DNA from: Takakia lepidozioides | Lineage: Eukaryota > Streptophyta > Takakiopsida > Takakiales > Takakiaceae | Assembly: GCA_030704615.1 (NCBI GenBank) | Contig: CM060733.1 | Span: 26,724,001-26,788,000, forward strand | Length of the DNA: 64,000 bases | Reading direction: 5' to 3' | In this document: piece after piece, positions 46,340 to 57,242 of the stretch | Layout: each line of letters opens with the position of its first letter | Position numbering within the stretch: position 1 is the first letter of the stretch | The notes under the pieces: model-generated | Told to the model about the DNA's origin: nothing | Seen by the model: only the letters and a program-made list of their open reading frames with translations | Databases searched by the model: none | Position numbers and translations under genes: made by a program

Positions 46340-46735
46340 TTTGGGAGTGCTGCATGACAGTGTCGTGTGTGGCATATATGACTTTTTGGCCAAGTGTCGT
46401 TAAAACCTTATCATTAGTATATGACCATGTACCAGAGTCATTTGATTAAATCATGAATACAACTCCGACATATATTGGTGTCATAATAAATAAGTATTCG
46501 CCACAACGCGTCACGTGGCGCTGCGAGGTGCAACTCATCAAGTTTAAAAAAAAAAGTACATATAATATGTATTAAAAAAATCATGCTACATGATGCGTCG
46601 CGTTGTGTCACGCCACGTGACACTATGCATTTTTATAAATTTAAAAGAATCATTGCAACCACGTGGTAGCCATTTGGAGTTCTCATATGCTAATCCTTAC
46701 TAGCCTACGCTGTCATGTGGTTAACATAAGTTACG
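46340..46735. mobile_element. Diverged relative of the CACTA element
   Basis: Segments match the interior of 15690-16531 in the same order: CACGTGGCG ... GAGG near 46514, the A-rich tract, GATGCGTCGC ... CACGCCACGTGRCA near 46600, ATGCATTTTTATAA, CCACGTGGTAGCCAT near 46660, and CTAATCCTTACTAGCCTAC near 46690. Clear CACTA ends were not found, so this copy is truncated or highly diverged. Confidence 0.45.
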
Positions 46736-49592
46736 CGGCTTCATCTCTGCCATCCATTTCTCAATGGTCGTCATATCGTAAGGTTGGCTGTGTTGTTGTT
46801 ATTATTATTTGGATATTGATCCAAATGTGTGGTGCTTTTAATTTGTATCCATTACATGTTGTCGAACAAAATCATTTGCTTCCTAGTTTTGTGTGGATAG
46901 TATTTGTTGTTTTTTGTTGTTTCTTTTCGACTTGGTTGGAATTATCTCCATTGGTTTGGTAAGGCCTTTGTCAAACACAACGTCGCGGTGACATATCTTT
47001 CACATGAGAGGCCAAACTAAGTGGACTAAAGTCACAATACCTTTTATCCATAGACTCCTCAGCGTTCTACGAGAGCAACTTTTTGCCATGATCTTGTGGC
47101 ATGGAGGTCCCAAATTCCTCCATGCACATTGATGATAGCATTTCTCCTCCACTGTTAGTGGTGGAGTTCCTTTCTTCCAAATGTGGCAAAAAGGATCGCG
47201 TGGACTGCATGAATGCTTGTGCATGAGCAAATGTCAAGCACTACTTACTGGCTTGGCTGTGTTGAACAACAGTGGATTGAGTGTACTATCAGACACAGAT
47301 GTCTATGAGGTCACAACACTTGCGCATGGGACCGACGGAGACGTAATCTTGCCACCTTTTAGTTTCTCATATGCATGCACAAAGCCTTTGGTCAATGGTG
47401 GCGACTAAGGTGGGTGAATATTCTTACTCGCCTATCAGTTTCACAATTGTCATTGCAACCATGAAGTGTGATTGTTAGATGTGGCTGTGATCTTGACATG
47501 TAGCCTAAGTGGAGGTGTTTGGACCCAAATGTAGGCAGAGGAGGTATTTGATGCAGCGTCATGATACCTATTATTTCCATTGACGCGGGCTGCGGCAGAT
47601 GCTCTGCTACCCCAATTGGAGACTATCATGCCGTTGAAGTTTGTCGTTGGCTCTTCTACAACTTCTTGAGATCATCAATGGTTTAGTTTAATAAGGTTTA
47701 TCTACTCAAAGAAGCTTGGTCTCGACTTGTGGTCAGTGAGGACCATTTATGATTGAGCTGCACTATGTTTTCCTTGCAAATGTTCATATAGGCCCGACCT
47801 CTAGACCAGCACAACACTGTAAGGTACAAACGTACAAAGCAACATCAACCTTGGGAAGACGTAGGTGGATTCTCACTATCTCGCTTGTGCTTCCTCTGAT
47901 TGGTGGTACAGCTAATAGCTTCAAGTGGTCTGGAGAACTATTGGTTCCAAGCCTTCAATGAAGTCTACGGACATAGCAGTACATTTGAGACAATTTTTTT
48001 GATGGGAGGTCAGCTAGGGCTACTGCACACTTCAGATGATGTACAGGTTGGAGGGGTGATGCATGAACATTTGAACATAATAACTGTGACTTGAGCTCGT
48101 TTGCTAGATGTTTACCATTGTGGGTGATATCCATTGTTCTCTCATCAAAAGTGATTATCCATTATTTTCATGGATTCATGTTTAGCATGTGACACTTGAT
48201 TAAGCCTCCATTTACCTCCATTTTCTTTAATGTTACATTTTTGGTTTCTGTTTTTCTTCCTTTTCCGTTGTTATCCTCCCATATGTGGGTCTCATCTATG
48301 GGTCCGTCTTCCACGGAATTAGGCCCACAAACCTAGTTTATAGGAGCCTCGTCAAGCTCACGGGCTCATAGGCTCATGGTTTAATATTCCCCACCAAAGG
48401 ATATTATAAATTGTATAACCTAAGAGCAAATATGTAATCATCAGTTGTGATGTTATATCATCTCATATGTTAATCCCACCGCGAAGCACCTACCAAATCC
48501 ACAATATTATAGCCGAAGCATCGCCCTCCCAACTTGTCTATATATTGTTAAGAGCAGGTCGCAATTCCATAAATGTCACATTTGAGGCTGAGGACTACAA
48601 AATATCATATACTATGAAACAATATAATGCTAAACTAACAAAATACAAAAAGAAGACATCATGGAGCCGATTGAGAGTGGAAAAACGTATGCAACTGCAA
48701 TCGACTCATGAAATAGAGAACTTGGTTAAGTTTGATTCATGAAGGAAAATGGAAGAGGAGATTGTATATGCCAAAATTAGATGAGATAACTATAGCATGT
48801 TAGCATGCTTATCTTTTAGTTATCTCCACCTACTATTCTGGTAGTACGACTGGAAGCTAACTTAAGCTAATGGAGGCTTGTCACTGTAGTTAACTTAACT
48901 GTGACTTGTCCTCACAATAACTTTCCGTCGACCTAACTTGGAAGGACTTGAATCCCAACATTTCCAACACAGCTAACCCTACATTTTCAGGTTTTTGGGG
49001 GCAAACATCCCCTACGTGGGCACCGGGTTCACACATCTTTCATGACTTTCGCCCTTACTGGAGCCATAACTTTTCGCCCTTCTAGACAATGCAGCTCGGA
49101 AAACCCTCTATCTGGCCTACATTTGCAGCATTTTTCCCATTTGCAGCTCTTCAAATTGGACCTGATCAAGGAATTGAGACTCTGTGACAAAGATGCAACT
49201 GTTTGAAGGGCACAATTGCAACTAACAACGTGTTCACCAAACGTTTACTTCAGAATCTGGTCCCTTGTGACAAGGGTGCTCTATGATTTTTCAATTTGAG
49301 GAGGTGACTGACATGGATCCCCATACAGTCCGAAAAACTGAAGAGGGTTAGTCTCAATCAAGAGGTGCAAGTCTGTGACTGATAGACAATGTGGGTATCG
49401 CTAGTTTTTCTGAGACCAATGTCCTCCAACATTTCATGCCTCTCCTACTCTGAGATGCCAACTTCTAAACTTCCGATGCTGTGTAAGACCTAAAGACCAC
49501 ACTGCGTTTTTCCTAATAATCATACACGGTCCTGCATCTCAGGGTGTAGGCCTACTACTTTACATCGAGGACCAGGCATGCTACATGGTGTT
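46736..49592. other. Gene-free spacer
   Basis: An open frame at 48467-48742 (91 codons, MLIPPRSTYQIHNIIAEASP) matches nothing I know and has no context; it is likely chance. The rest shows no feature. The F-box gene's 3' UTR lies just left of 49593. Confidence 0.35.
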
Positions 49593-50720
49593 TCAGAGCA
49601 TCGCATCCAGCCTCGGCTCCAAAAAGTACCCGTCCACAGCAGAACAATCCCGAAATGGACAAGAAGGCAACCACTGCCAACTCTTTGTTGTAATTTCGTA
49701 TGCCAACACTTGCAGTTGAGGCTTTGTACTGTCAATCAGAAAGTAAATCATATCTCCATTTCCGTGACAACGAATCTCACCCAACGGGTCCGAATCTTGC
49801 AGTTTGCGTTGATGTTCTGATGGCATCTTGTCATACTCCGTCCACTTTTTAGCAGATGCATCGAGCTGCCAGATGCACTTACTCAACTCTAAGTCTTCTC
49901 CGACCAGCAAGAGCCGATCAGGATGAGGCACAAGATGAACGTTTGACAGCCACTTCAAGACTGACAATGGTTCAAATACGGTCCAATCTCCCTGCTCGAC
50001 ATTATATGCCAAGATATTGTCTACGTATCGAGCCGTGCAGTAGAACACCCCCCTCCAGGCAACGCACTTCACGAAAAAAAGCTTGGGAATCTCCCTAAGG
50101 GTCGCCAAAGTAGTTGTCCAAGAATCGCTGACGGAGTCATAGACTTTGGTTGCAATCCTGACGCCCGAGTTAGCTTCAGAGTCCTTGACCATCGGAACAA
50201 TGATCTTGTAAGCATGCGCACTCTCAGCCTCCATCATTCCAACGACACAACCCCGGTACATGCCTTGCATAACAGGGGCAGGAGGCAGCTTTCTGCTCTC
50301 CCTTGTCAGAGGATTGCTCACAGTTAAATCTGTGTATCCGGGACCATTCACCCACTTCTCCCCAATGCAGAGGAGCCCTGCAGCTCCTGCAAGGAGATCA
50401 CAAGCGACCGGGAGATACGAAAAGGAGATGTTGTGCCACTTGTTAAGCACCTTATCATAGGCCCACCCCACCCTGCCTCCCATCCTGGCAAAAGAGACGA
50501 GAAGAAACCAGGCAGGCTCAACTGCAGACCGACCTCCGGCATAGACATTACGGAAGTCCCTTTCCATCAACATGAAGTTCCAGCTTTTGCACACAGAGCG
50601 AGCTCGAAGAATACTTTGCACCGGCAGCATCGCCAGCACTTGCCGCCACACATCTTCCGGGAGTGAGCTTGCCATCGCTTCAATGACAGACTTGTCCATC
50701 AGAGCATAGGCCTCCATCAA
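49593..50720 (-). CDS. F-box/kelch-repeat protein, single exon
   Basis: An uninterrupted minus-strand ORF of 375 residues. The F-box lies at about residues 19-55 (LPEDVWRQVLAMLPVQSILR, then ARSVCKSWNFML). F-boxes bind SKP1 and so link the protein to an SCF ubiquitin ligase. The rest is a kelch/galactose-oxidase-like beta-propeller region with plant-type repeats (YDSVSDSWTTT, ILAYNVEQGDWTVFEPL, CIWQLDASAKKWTEYDKMPS, VLAYEITTKSWQWLP), presumably the substrate-binding part. Length and layout match plant F-box/kelch (FBK) proteins. There are several possible starts (Met 1, 2, 8 and 16), and all keep the F-box. A CT-rich tract (GA on the coding strand) about 90 bp upstream is a likely leader element. 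The substrate cannot be told from sequence. Confidence 0.85.
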   Translation of the reverse strand: MMEAYALMDKSVIEAMASSLPEDVWRQVLAMLPVQSILRARSVCKSWNFMLMERDFRNVYAGGRSAVEPAWFLLVSFARMGGRVGWAYDKVLNKWHNISFSYLPVACDLLAGAAGLLCIGEKWVNGPGYTDLTVSNPLTRESRKLPPAPVMQGMYRGCVVGMMEAESAHAYKIIVPMVKDSEANSGVRIATKVYDSVSDSWTTTLATLREIPKLFFVKCVAWRGVFYCTARYVDNILAYNVEQGDWTVFEPLSVLKWLSNVHLVPHPDRLLLVGEDLELSKCIWQLDASAKKWTEYDKMPSEHQRKLQDSDPLGEIRCHGNGDMIYFLIDSTKPQLQVLAYEITTKSWQWLPSCPFRDCSAVDGYFLEPRLDAML

Positions 50721-50808
50721 AGCTAGACACGGCGTGATGAGATGAGCGCCTCCTCGATGCTGTCTTCAAAGACGAAAGGCAAAGCCTTTAAGAAGTAGGC
50801 TGCGGAAC

Positions 50809-50835
50809 CTCTCTCTCTCTCTCTGTCTGTCTGTG
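50809..50835 (-). promoter_or_regulatory. GA-repeat leader element of the F-box gene
   Basis: Plus-strand CTCTCT followed by CTGTCTGTCTG reads as GACAGA/GAGAGA on the gene's strand, about 90-115 bp before the start codon. Such GA/CT tracts are common in plant core promoters and 5' UTRs. No TATA box is clear. Confidence 0.4.
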
Positions 50836-52289
50836 TACTGTGTACAGCCACACACCGACCTGGCCCTACGTGGCCTCGTATTGGGTGCTCTGCTTTCTGC
50901 TTTCCACCTACCCCACCAAAGCGCCAAAGCAGAAGCTTCTTTTCTCTTTTTCGTCCTTTTTTATTTTTGTCTTGGATTAATTAATTGTTTTTAGAATTCC
51001 GCTGCTGGGTACCGTCCTTTACTTTACTTTCTATCTATATCCTAATTTGACAATATGTAAATGAAAACAAACACCCAATTGGAAGCTCAATTGGATAGCT
51101 TGCTTGGATAGTGCACGGAGTGCCACCTTGGTGATGGTGAGTTCAAATCCTGCTACTGTCTACAGTGCCTTGGGGTCAGGGGTTCAGCCTCGTGTATGCC
51201 TCGATGGCTCATAAATGAAAGCATCGGATGCTCCCAACTTTCCCTTTATTAAGAGAAAAGCGAAAACAAAATGAGATTCTCAATGACCGTATGCCCGCCA
51301 ATCAGAATAAACTTCAGGGGAAATATATAAATATATGTATTTATTTTATTTTTTCAACGACAGGGGACGGTGGCCGTGGAAACTTTATTACTTGATTATT
51401 GAAGGGAAAAAATATATATATATTGGGATAATGTTGGTACTTAGGTAGGGATAGTTAGTACAGAAGAAAATAATACAGTAATTGTTAAGGGAAAATAATA
51501 GTACAACAATTATTTCTTGACTTTGGGGCCGCGGACCGACACACGTCGTAGGTGGCGTGGCCATTTTTGTCGCCGCTTCAATAATGTTTTCTGTTTTTTG
51601 TTTGTTTTCTTAGCCGTTTAAAGAAAATGATTTAATTACGAAAAATCTTAAAAGGACAACTTCAGTGTGTCCAATGGCTTATATGAAAGGGGGATAAATT
51701 TCCCCCCTCCTCGCGGGTGTCCCATTTAAATTTATTAAAAGAAACCCAAAATATTAAAACAATTTAATTGTTTTCTCTATCAGTAGAGTATTCAGGGGCA
51801 CCATTCCCAGTATATTTTGTTTTATAAAAAGAAAAAAACAAAAGAAACCGAGTCACCGCCATTCAAGACAGAATTTTGAAATTTTTTGCTTCAAAACGAA
51901 AAAAGAGGGGATGATAACAGATATTTAATAATAATAATAATAATAAAAAATCTTTATGGGTTCTATTTTAATTTAAAACAAATTCTGTTCTGTACCTTCT
52001 AGAAATTGAGGTTCCAGTGTGGCATCACCGATAAACGTGCCCAGCGACGGTGGTCCACGAAATTGAATGGAATTACCTGCGTTGGAGTACTTTTAGTTAG
52101 AAAGACAAAGTGTGCACGCTTTCCAAGTCTGACCAACTACGAGTACAAAGGCTACAATTCCAAGGAAAAAGAGTACAGTTTACCTCTTCAACTACAGTTG
52201 TTAGCATAAATCCAACTTCACGAAAATCGATGAGGTTTTTATCGATCCATCACCCCGAGACGATGGACGGTTGCTTACGCGTTTCGGGG
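50836..52289. repeat. Spacer with a tRNA-derived SINE
   Basis: At about 51080-51250 lies a SINE: A box GGAAGCTCAATTGGATAGC (51081-51099) and B box GAGTTCAAATCC (51139-51150), with a body of CTTGGGGTCAGGGG type and an A-rich end. A second SINE tail (CCTCGCGGGTGTCCCATTT) lies near 51707-51727, resembling the end of the SINE at 33683. (AATAAT)n occurs near 51927-51945. No gene. Confidence 0.5.
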
Positions 52290-52293
52290 TTAA

Positions 52294-52832
52294 CCCCTAA
52301 GAGGCCCCCCCGACCTTTTTTTTTTTTTTTTTTTTTTTTTGCCTACATCTTTTGCTACCCTTGACCGAAAAATCTACGATCTTTTTTTCTTTTTAGTCTT
52401 TTTAATCGTTACTAAGACTTGCTAAGATCTACACAACTTGATTGTTCAATCATGTTCATTACTGTATCGCCTACCTCCACCTCTTATTTCATGGTTTTTT
52501 TCAGTAAGGATTGGAAGCTGATAACTTGGTGAGCATGAAAATATTCTGCAACCTTTGCAAAATAGGAAAATAGAATCACAAATCTGATCGAACCTCCCAA
52601 ATTGCTGAACCCAATTTCCATAAGATATAGATGTTGGGCAGCTTCTCCTAAAGTCTTAGAATTTTTGGACAAGATTCGGGTGTAACATCCTTTATAGTGA
52701 TCCGGAGGGGAACACATTGCATTTCAGCACTTTGCCACCTTTTTTATTTTAAGAAAAAATTGGGTTTGTTGTTTAACAAACACAACTATTAAAGTAATTA
52801 AAAAAAACACAACGATGTTGGGTTTTTTAGGG
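52294..52832. mobile_element. TTAA-flanked element A (539 bp)
   Basis: Starts CCCCTAAGAGGCCCCCCC followed by a 25-bp T run and ends TTTTTTAGGG, between TTAA 52290-52293 and TTAA 52833-52836. The ends resemble those of the 1,351-bp insert at 19747-21097. No transposase. The left TTAA is itself inside a palindrome (GGGGTTAACCCC). Confidence 0.4.
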
Positions 52833-52836
52833 TTAA

Positions 52837-53148
52837 ACCCTAAACCATCCCCCCTTTTTTTTTTAAAGTCGGGTAGGTCCTCATAAATATTTGATTGATT
52901 CTATCCATGTAATCCCACTTGGATGGGTTTGCACTAGGTAACGGTTGTTTCTTAAGGCTTATACAATTGGCCAACCCTGTTCCATGTAAGAAACACTTTG
53001 CCCATCTCGTGCTCATCTCTGTCACTAGCCAAAGAGCCGTTTGCATAGGAGTAGGCACTGTGATAGAGCAGATCTTCTTGCACATGTAGCAGCTTTGGAT
53101 TCGGTTGAGAATCCAATGAGAAATTTGTAGGCCAGTGGCACTTAGGGG
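52837..53148. mobile_element. TTAA-flanked element B (312 bp)
   Basis: Starts ACCCTAAACCATCCCCCC and a T run, like the start of element A (CCCTAA, then C6-7, then T run), and ends CACTTAGGGG before TTAA 53149-53152. Read from the right, the end is CCCCTAAGTGCCA, close to the left end of the insert at 19747 (CCCCTAAGTGTCA). A and B share the TTAA at 52833. Confidence 0.45.
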
Positions 53149-53914
53149 TTAACTTCACCATAAGAAGATGATGAAATCCTGTACAGCTTTATTTACAGGA
53201 ACATGAGGTATTTGAACGTATGATAGAAAAACCCCAAAACCTGCGAAAGGACAAAGAAGGGAGGAAGGGGAAGCAAGCTAAAGTAAGCTATTCAAACTGA
53301 TCAGTCATCCCAACCTACTGCATGAAGTAAGAAGACTTCTCAGTTACATGAATCACAACTGAAATTGACGACTCTAGAAGACTTAGACTAGCATATGTGA
53401 GGGACCTATTTTTCCCAAATAGAGATATTATAGCATTTGATTATGTTCCAAGGATCTGTATGTATACATTGAAACTGTGGACAGAGCTTTCTCCAGCAAG
53501 ACTTTGGAAGACAAACAGGATTGCAAAGGATGTAAACTGTGCCCACACAGATGACAACAACTGCCACAGTCGTCAAATAAACTCCCACATTTGCTCTCAG
53601 AGCACTAGACTCAGAAAGTTGGTGTTGCAATTCCAGAGCAAAAAGGTCAGGGTTGGGAGGTTGCCAGTGTAAAACTTTGCCCAGGGCAGAAGTTAAAGGG
53701 GACAACAGGAGGGAAATATGAGGGCAACACCATTGCTACATGCCAGCTGAAGGCTTGGACCTTAGTACCTTTGTAAGTGGAGTAATTTCCTCAGGAATGT
53801 TTTTGGATCAAATGGGGTCAGTAAGGTTCTTCCGAGGTCTCTAAGCATCCGTGCTTCACTCTGGCTCTGCTATCGTTTGGTGGGCGTGGCCCGGCTCCTC
53901 ATCAGAGCTCGGCC

Positions 53915-56900
53915 ATGGCCGCCCATCACTCGCAATTAGCGCTGGCGGCTCCACCGCGATGCTCTCCTTCACGCCCTTCGGCTTTGTGGGAACATACCTC
54001 TTCTTCCTCTGTCGCGATGCCAGAGGCCGGATGGTCTGGCTATGCCCGACTGGCTGCTCTTTTGGAGCCTGTGATGGAGGCCAGGCTCAAAGACAAGGAA
54101 CAGCAGAAAGGCTCGAAATTGTTTGAGGAGACGAGCGATTTTGATGTTGAGGAGACGATTTCACCGGAGAGGCTTCATGAGGAGAGTTTTAATAAGGAAA
54201 TTCCACATGTTGAAGGTAGGGGCGGAGGAGATGATAAGGGATTGAAGCGGGAGGGGCATGCTGAGAAGAAACAGAATGGGTGGAATAACAGTGTGTCCAA
54301 GACATCTGTGAAGCGGCGGTTGGGGAAGCTGCAAGGGAAGCGTGGGCAGCCTTGGGAGAGTGGTCTATCAGATGTGGGTGGCGCCATTTTCCAGTCACTG
54401 CTGCAACTAAGAGGGGACACCATTGTCGGCTCAGTGTTGGAGCCAGCAGAAGTTAAGCTTTCGATCGGCGACCTTTTGTCTTTCATCAAGGGCTTGGGAA
54501 AGGCGGGGCAATGGCAGAAGGCCCTGCAGATTTTCAACTGGATGAAAGGCAAAGACAAGTTCAAGCCAGATGGAGCAACGATTGCAGTTATGCTAAGGAT
54601 ATTAGGGTACGAGGCACAGCTCTCCTCAGCATCGGAGTTGTTTGAGTGCTTGAAGGGCGAGGGATTCTCTTTGGATGTATATGCGTACACGTCTATGATG
54701 AGTGCACTTTCCAGGAGCAGGAAATTTGAGAAGGCCCTCGAGTTGTTTGAGACCATGAAGGAAGAAGGGTGCCAGCCGAGCCTCGTCACTTATAATGTAG
54801 TGATTGACTTGTATGGCAAGAAAGGTGGTTCCTGGGATAAAATTCCTGACGTATTTGCAGAGATGAAATCAAAAGGCATCCAACCTGATGAGTACACGTA
54901 CAACACCGCAATCACGGCGTGTGCAAGGGATTCATTATGCGAAGAAGCCAAGAACCTTTTTGGAGAGATGAAAGCTGCAAAGTGTATGCCCGACAAAGTG
55001 ACATACAATGCATTGCTAGATGTGTATGGGAAGGCCGGGTGGCATGTAGAAGCTTCAAATGTCTTAAAAGAGATGGAAAATGTGGGATGTCCTCCTAATT
55101 GTGTAACTTATAATGAACTTCTCTCTGCATATGGAAGAGCAGGCCTCTTCAATGAGGCAGCTGAAATGAAAGAGTCGATGGTTGGCAAAGGCATTGAACC
55201 TGACGTGGTCACATACACTAGTCTTCTCTGTGCGTATAGTAAGGCAGGGCGAGACAAGCAGGCTATGGACATCTACAGGGAGATGCGAGCAGCCAATTGT
55301 GACCCCAATCTTTTCACCTTCAATGCCTTAATCGACATGCATGGCAAGAAACGAAATTTCAGTGGGATGATGGAAATGTTTGAAGACATGCAGGTGAGGT
55401 TACATTTTGGCAAATACCATAGATCCACCCAGAATTTATTCAGCCCTCCAGGGTTTATGTTGATTAGGCCATGGTAACTATTGGGCTGTGAGAATTCTAC
55501 ATAAAAGTATGTACTGTAAAGAATCTGTCATATACCCTCTAAACTTTCGAGTGAAGCAGAAAATCTGCTCTTGCTTTTGCCATTCAGAGTTTTAGAGGGA
55601 TGTATCTGAGCAGGGTGGAACGAGATGATGACTAGAAACTCTATAACTTTTCCTTGTACTAATTCAGTTTGTGATGCTCCTGTATGCAGGCATGTGGCTG
55701 TGTACCTGATATTGTCACCTGGAACACTCTTCTTGGAGTGTTTGGCAAGAATGGCATGTATAATGAGGTCTTGAAGGTAACAAACTTGCAATGCTGGTTG
55801 TGTAAAGCTGCATGTTTGTAGCTCATGGCATGTCGTCCCCCTTTTCCCAATTGGTTGGATTCATGTGAATAGGTGACACTTGTGCATGGTAGAGGACACA
55901 ATCTTGAGAGGTCATCATAATGGCCTAGCGCATTTATAGGTAGTGTCCTATAAAATTATGAAACTGTCAGTAATTCCACCTGTGTAGTGTAAAACATCCC
56001 ATCATAACTGAGTATGTTCTTTCATGAATCATTTTCACTCCTTTCAGTCGAGGCCTTCCAAAGATTACAGGGAGATGTTCGTCCCTTGACCTTTAAGACT
56101 TCCAGCCCATGTCCTTGCAGCAGTGTGCAGACTGATAGACAGTGAATTCTCGTCAAAGCTGGACTTTGCTAGTTAAGATCAATAAGGACACGTTTGGTTT
56201 TCAGGTGTTTCGAGATATGAAAAAGGCTGGATGTGAGCCAGAGAGGGCGACATTCAACACCCTAATTGACGCCTATGGGAGATGTGGCTCATCACAGCAG
56301 GCTATGGGAATCTACAATGGAATGCTGAGGGCTGGGTGTAGTCCAGACAGGGCTACGTACAACGCATTGCTGGCTGCCCTTGCAAGGGAGGGGCAATGGG
56401 AGCAAGCTGAAGTGGTACTAGAAGAGCTGAAAAATAGCAAGTTTGAAGTGAATGATGTTGCGCATGCTTCTTTGTGGCATGCTTATGCAAATGGTGGGCA
56501 GTTGCAGAAATTGAAGACAGCAGTCGAAGATATGTCTGCACTTGTACCTCTAACCAAAATATTGCATAAGACACTGGTTCTGGTGTACGGCAAGTGTGGT
56601 CTTCTCGAGGAAACGGAGGCTGCATTCCAGGACATGCAACGACATGGGCATCTACCAGATGTCAACACATTCAATGCCATGGTTGCTCTCTTTGGGAAGA
56701 GGGGGAGAGTTGACAAGGCCACAGAAACACTAAAATTGATGAAAAAGACTGGTTTGCTCCCAGATCTGGTCACTTACAATTGTATGATGAGCATGTATGG
56801 GCGGGAAGGTATGTGCCAACGGGCTGAGGAAGTTCTTAGGGAGATGCAAGTAGCAGGGGAGACACCCGACCTTGTCTCCTACAATACACTTATTTTCTCC

Positions 56901-57242
56901 TACAGCAAGCATGAGCAGATGGATGATGCTGCCCGCATTTTCCACGAGATGCGGGCAGCAGGGCTTCAACCCGACAAATTCACATATAACACGTTTGTAA
57001 GTTGCTATGCAAACCTTGGGATGTTCACAGAAGCTATGAATGTGATAAAGCACATGAAAAAGTGTGGGTGTAAGCCGGAGGAAATGACTTACCGAGCCTT
57101 AATTGATGGCTACTGCAAGCTGGGAAAGTTTTCCGAGGTTGATCGTATTCTTCGGTTTATGAAAGAAACAGATCGGAATGTGGACCAGGCTGCGTACCGC
57201 AGACTAGCTGCTCGTATTAGCGAGTATGACTTGAAATCTTAG
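53915..57242 (+). CDS. P-class pentatricopeptide repeat protein, three exons
   Basis: Exons 53915-55393, 55690-55776 and 56205-57242 join in phase 0 at GT-AG introns to give 867 residues. An Ala/Ser-rich start (residues 1-40) fits an organelle transit peptide, probably plastid. A variable basic linker follows. From about residue 190 to the end there are some 19 PPR motifs of 35 residues (for example YNALLDVYGKAGWHVEASNV, YNTLIFSYSKHEQMDDAARI). No E or DYW domain, hence P-class, whose members bind organelle RNA in a base-specific way. The repeat order and the linker resemble Arabidopsis At5g02860 (from memory). Both introns fall at the same point of their repeats (after EDMQ and EVLK), 29 codons apart. 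Convergent with the gene at 59915. Confidence 0.9.

Noticed and set aside
48467-48742. 91-codon hypothetical protein
   Set aside because: No homology recognised, no context, and AT-rich composition; kept only as a note.
32475-51150. tRNA genes at the A/B-box segments
   Set aside because: The boxes are present but no acceptor stem or full cloverleaf can be drawn, and SINE-type bodies or tails follow; called SINEs instead.
52815-52850. Interstitial telomere repeat (TTTAGGG / CCCTAAA head to head)
   Set aside because: Only one unit on each side of TTAA; better explained by the inverted ends of the TTAA elements.
53851-54126. Alternative upstream ORF for the PPR gene
   Set aside because: Different frame and no continuation into PPR motifs; ATG 53915 leads directly into the conserved protein.
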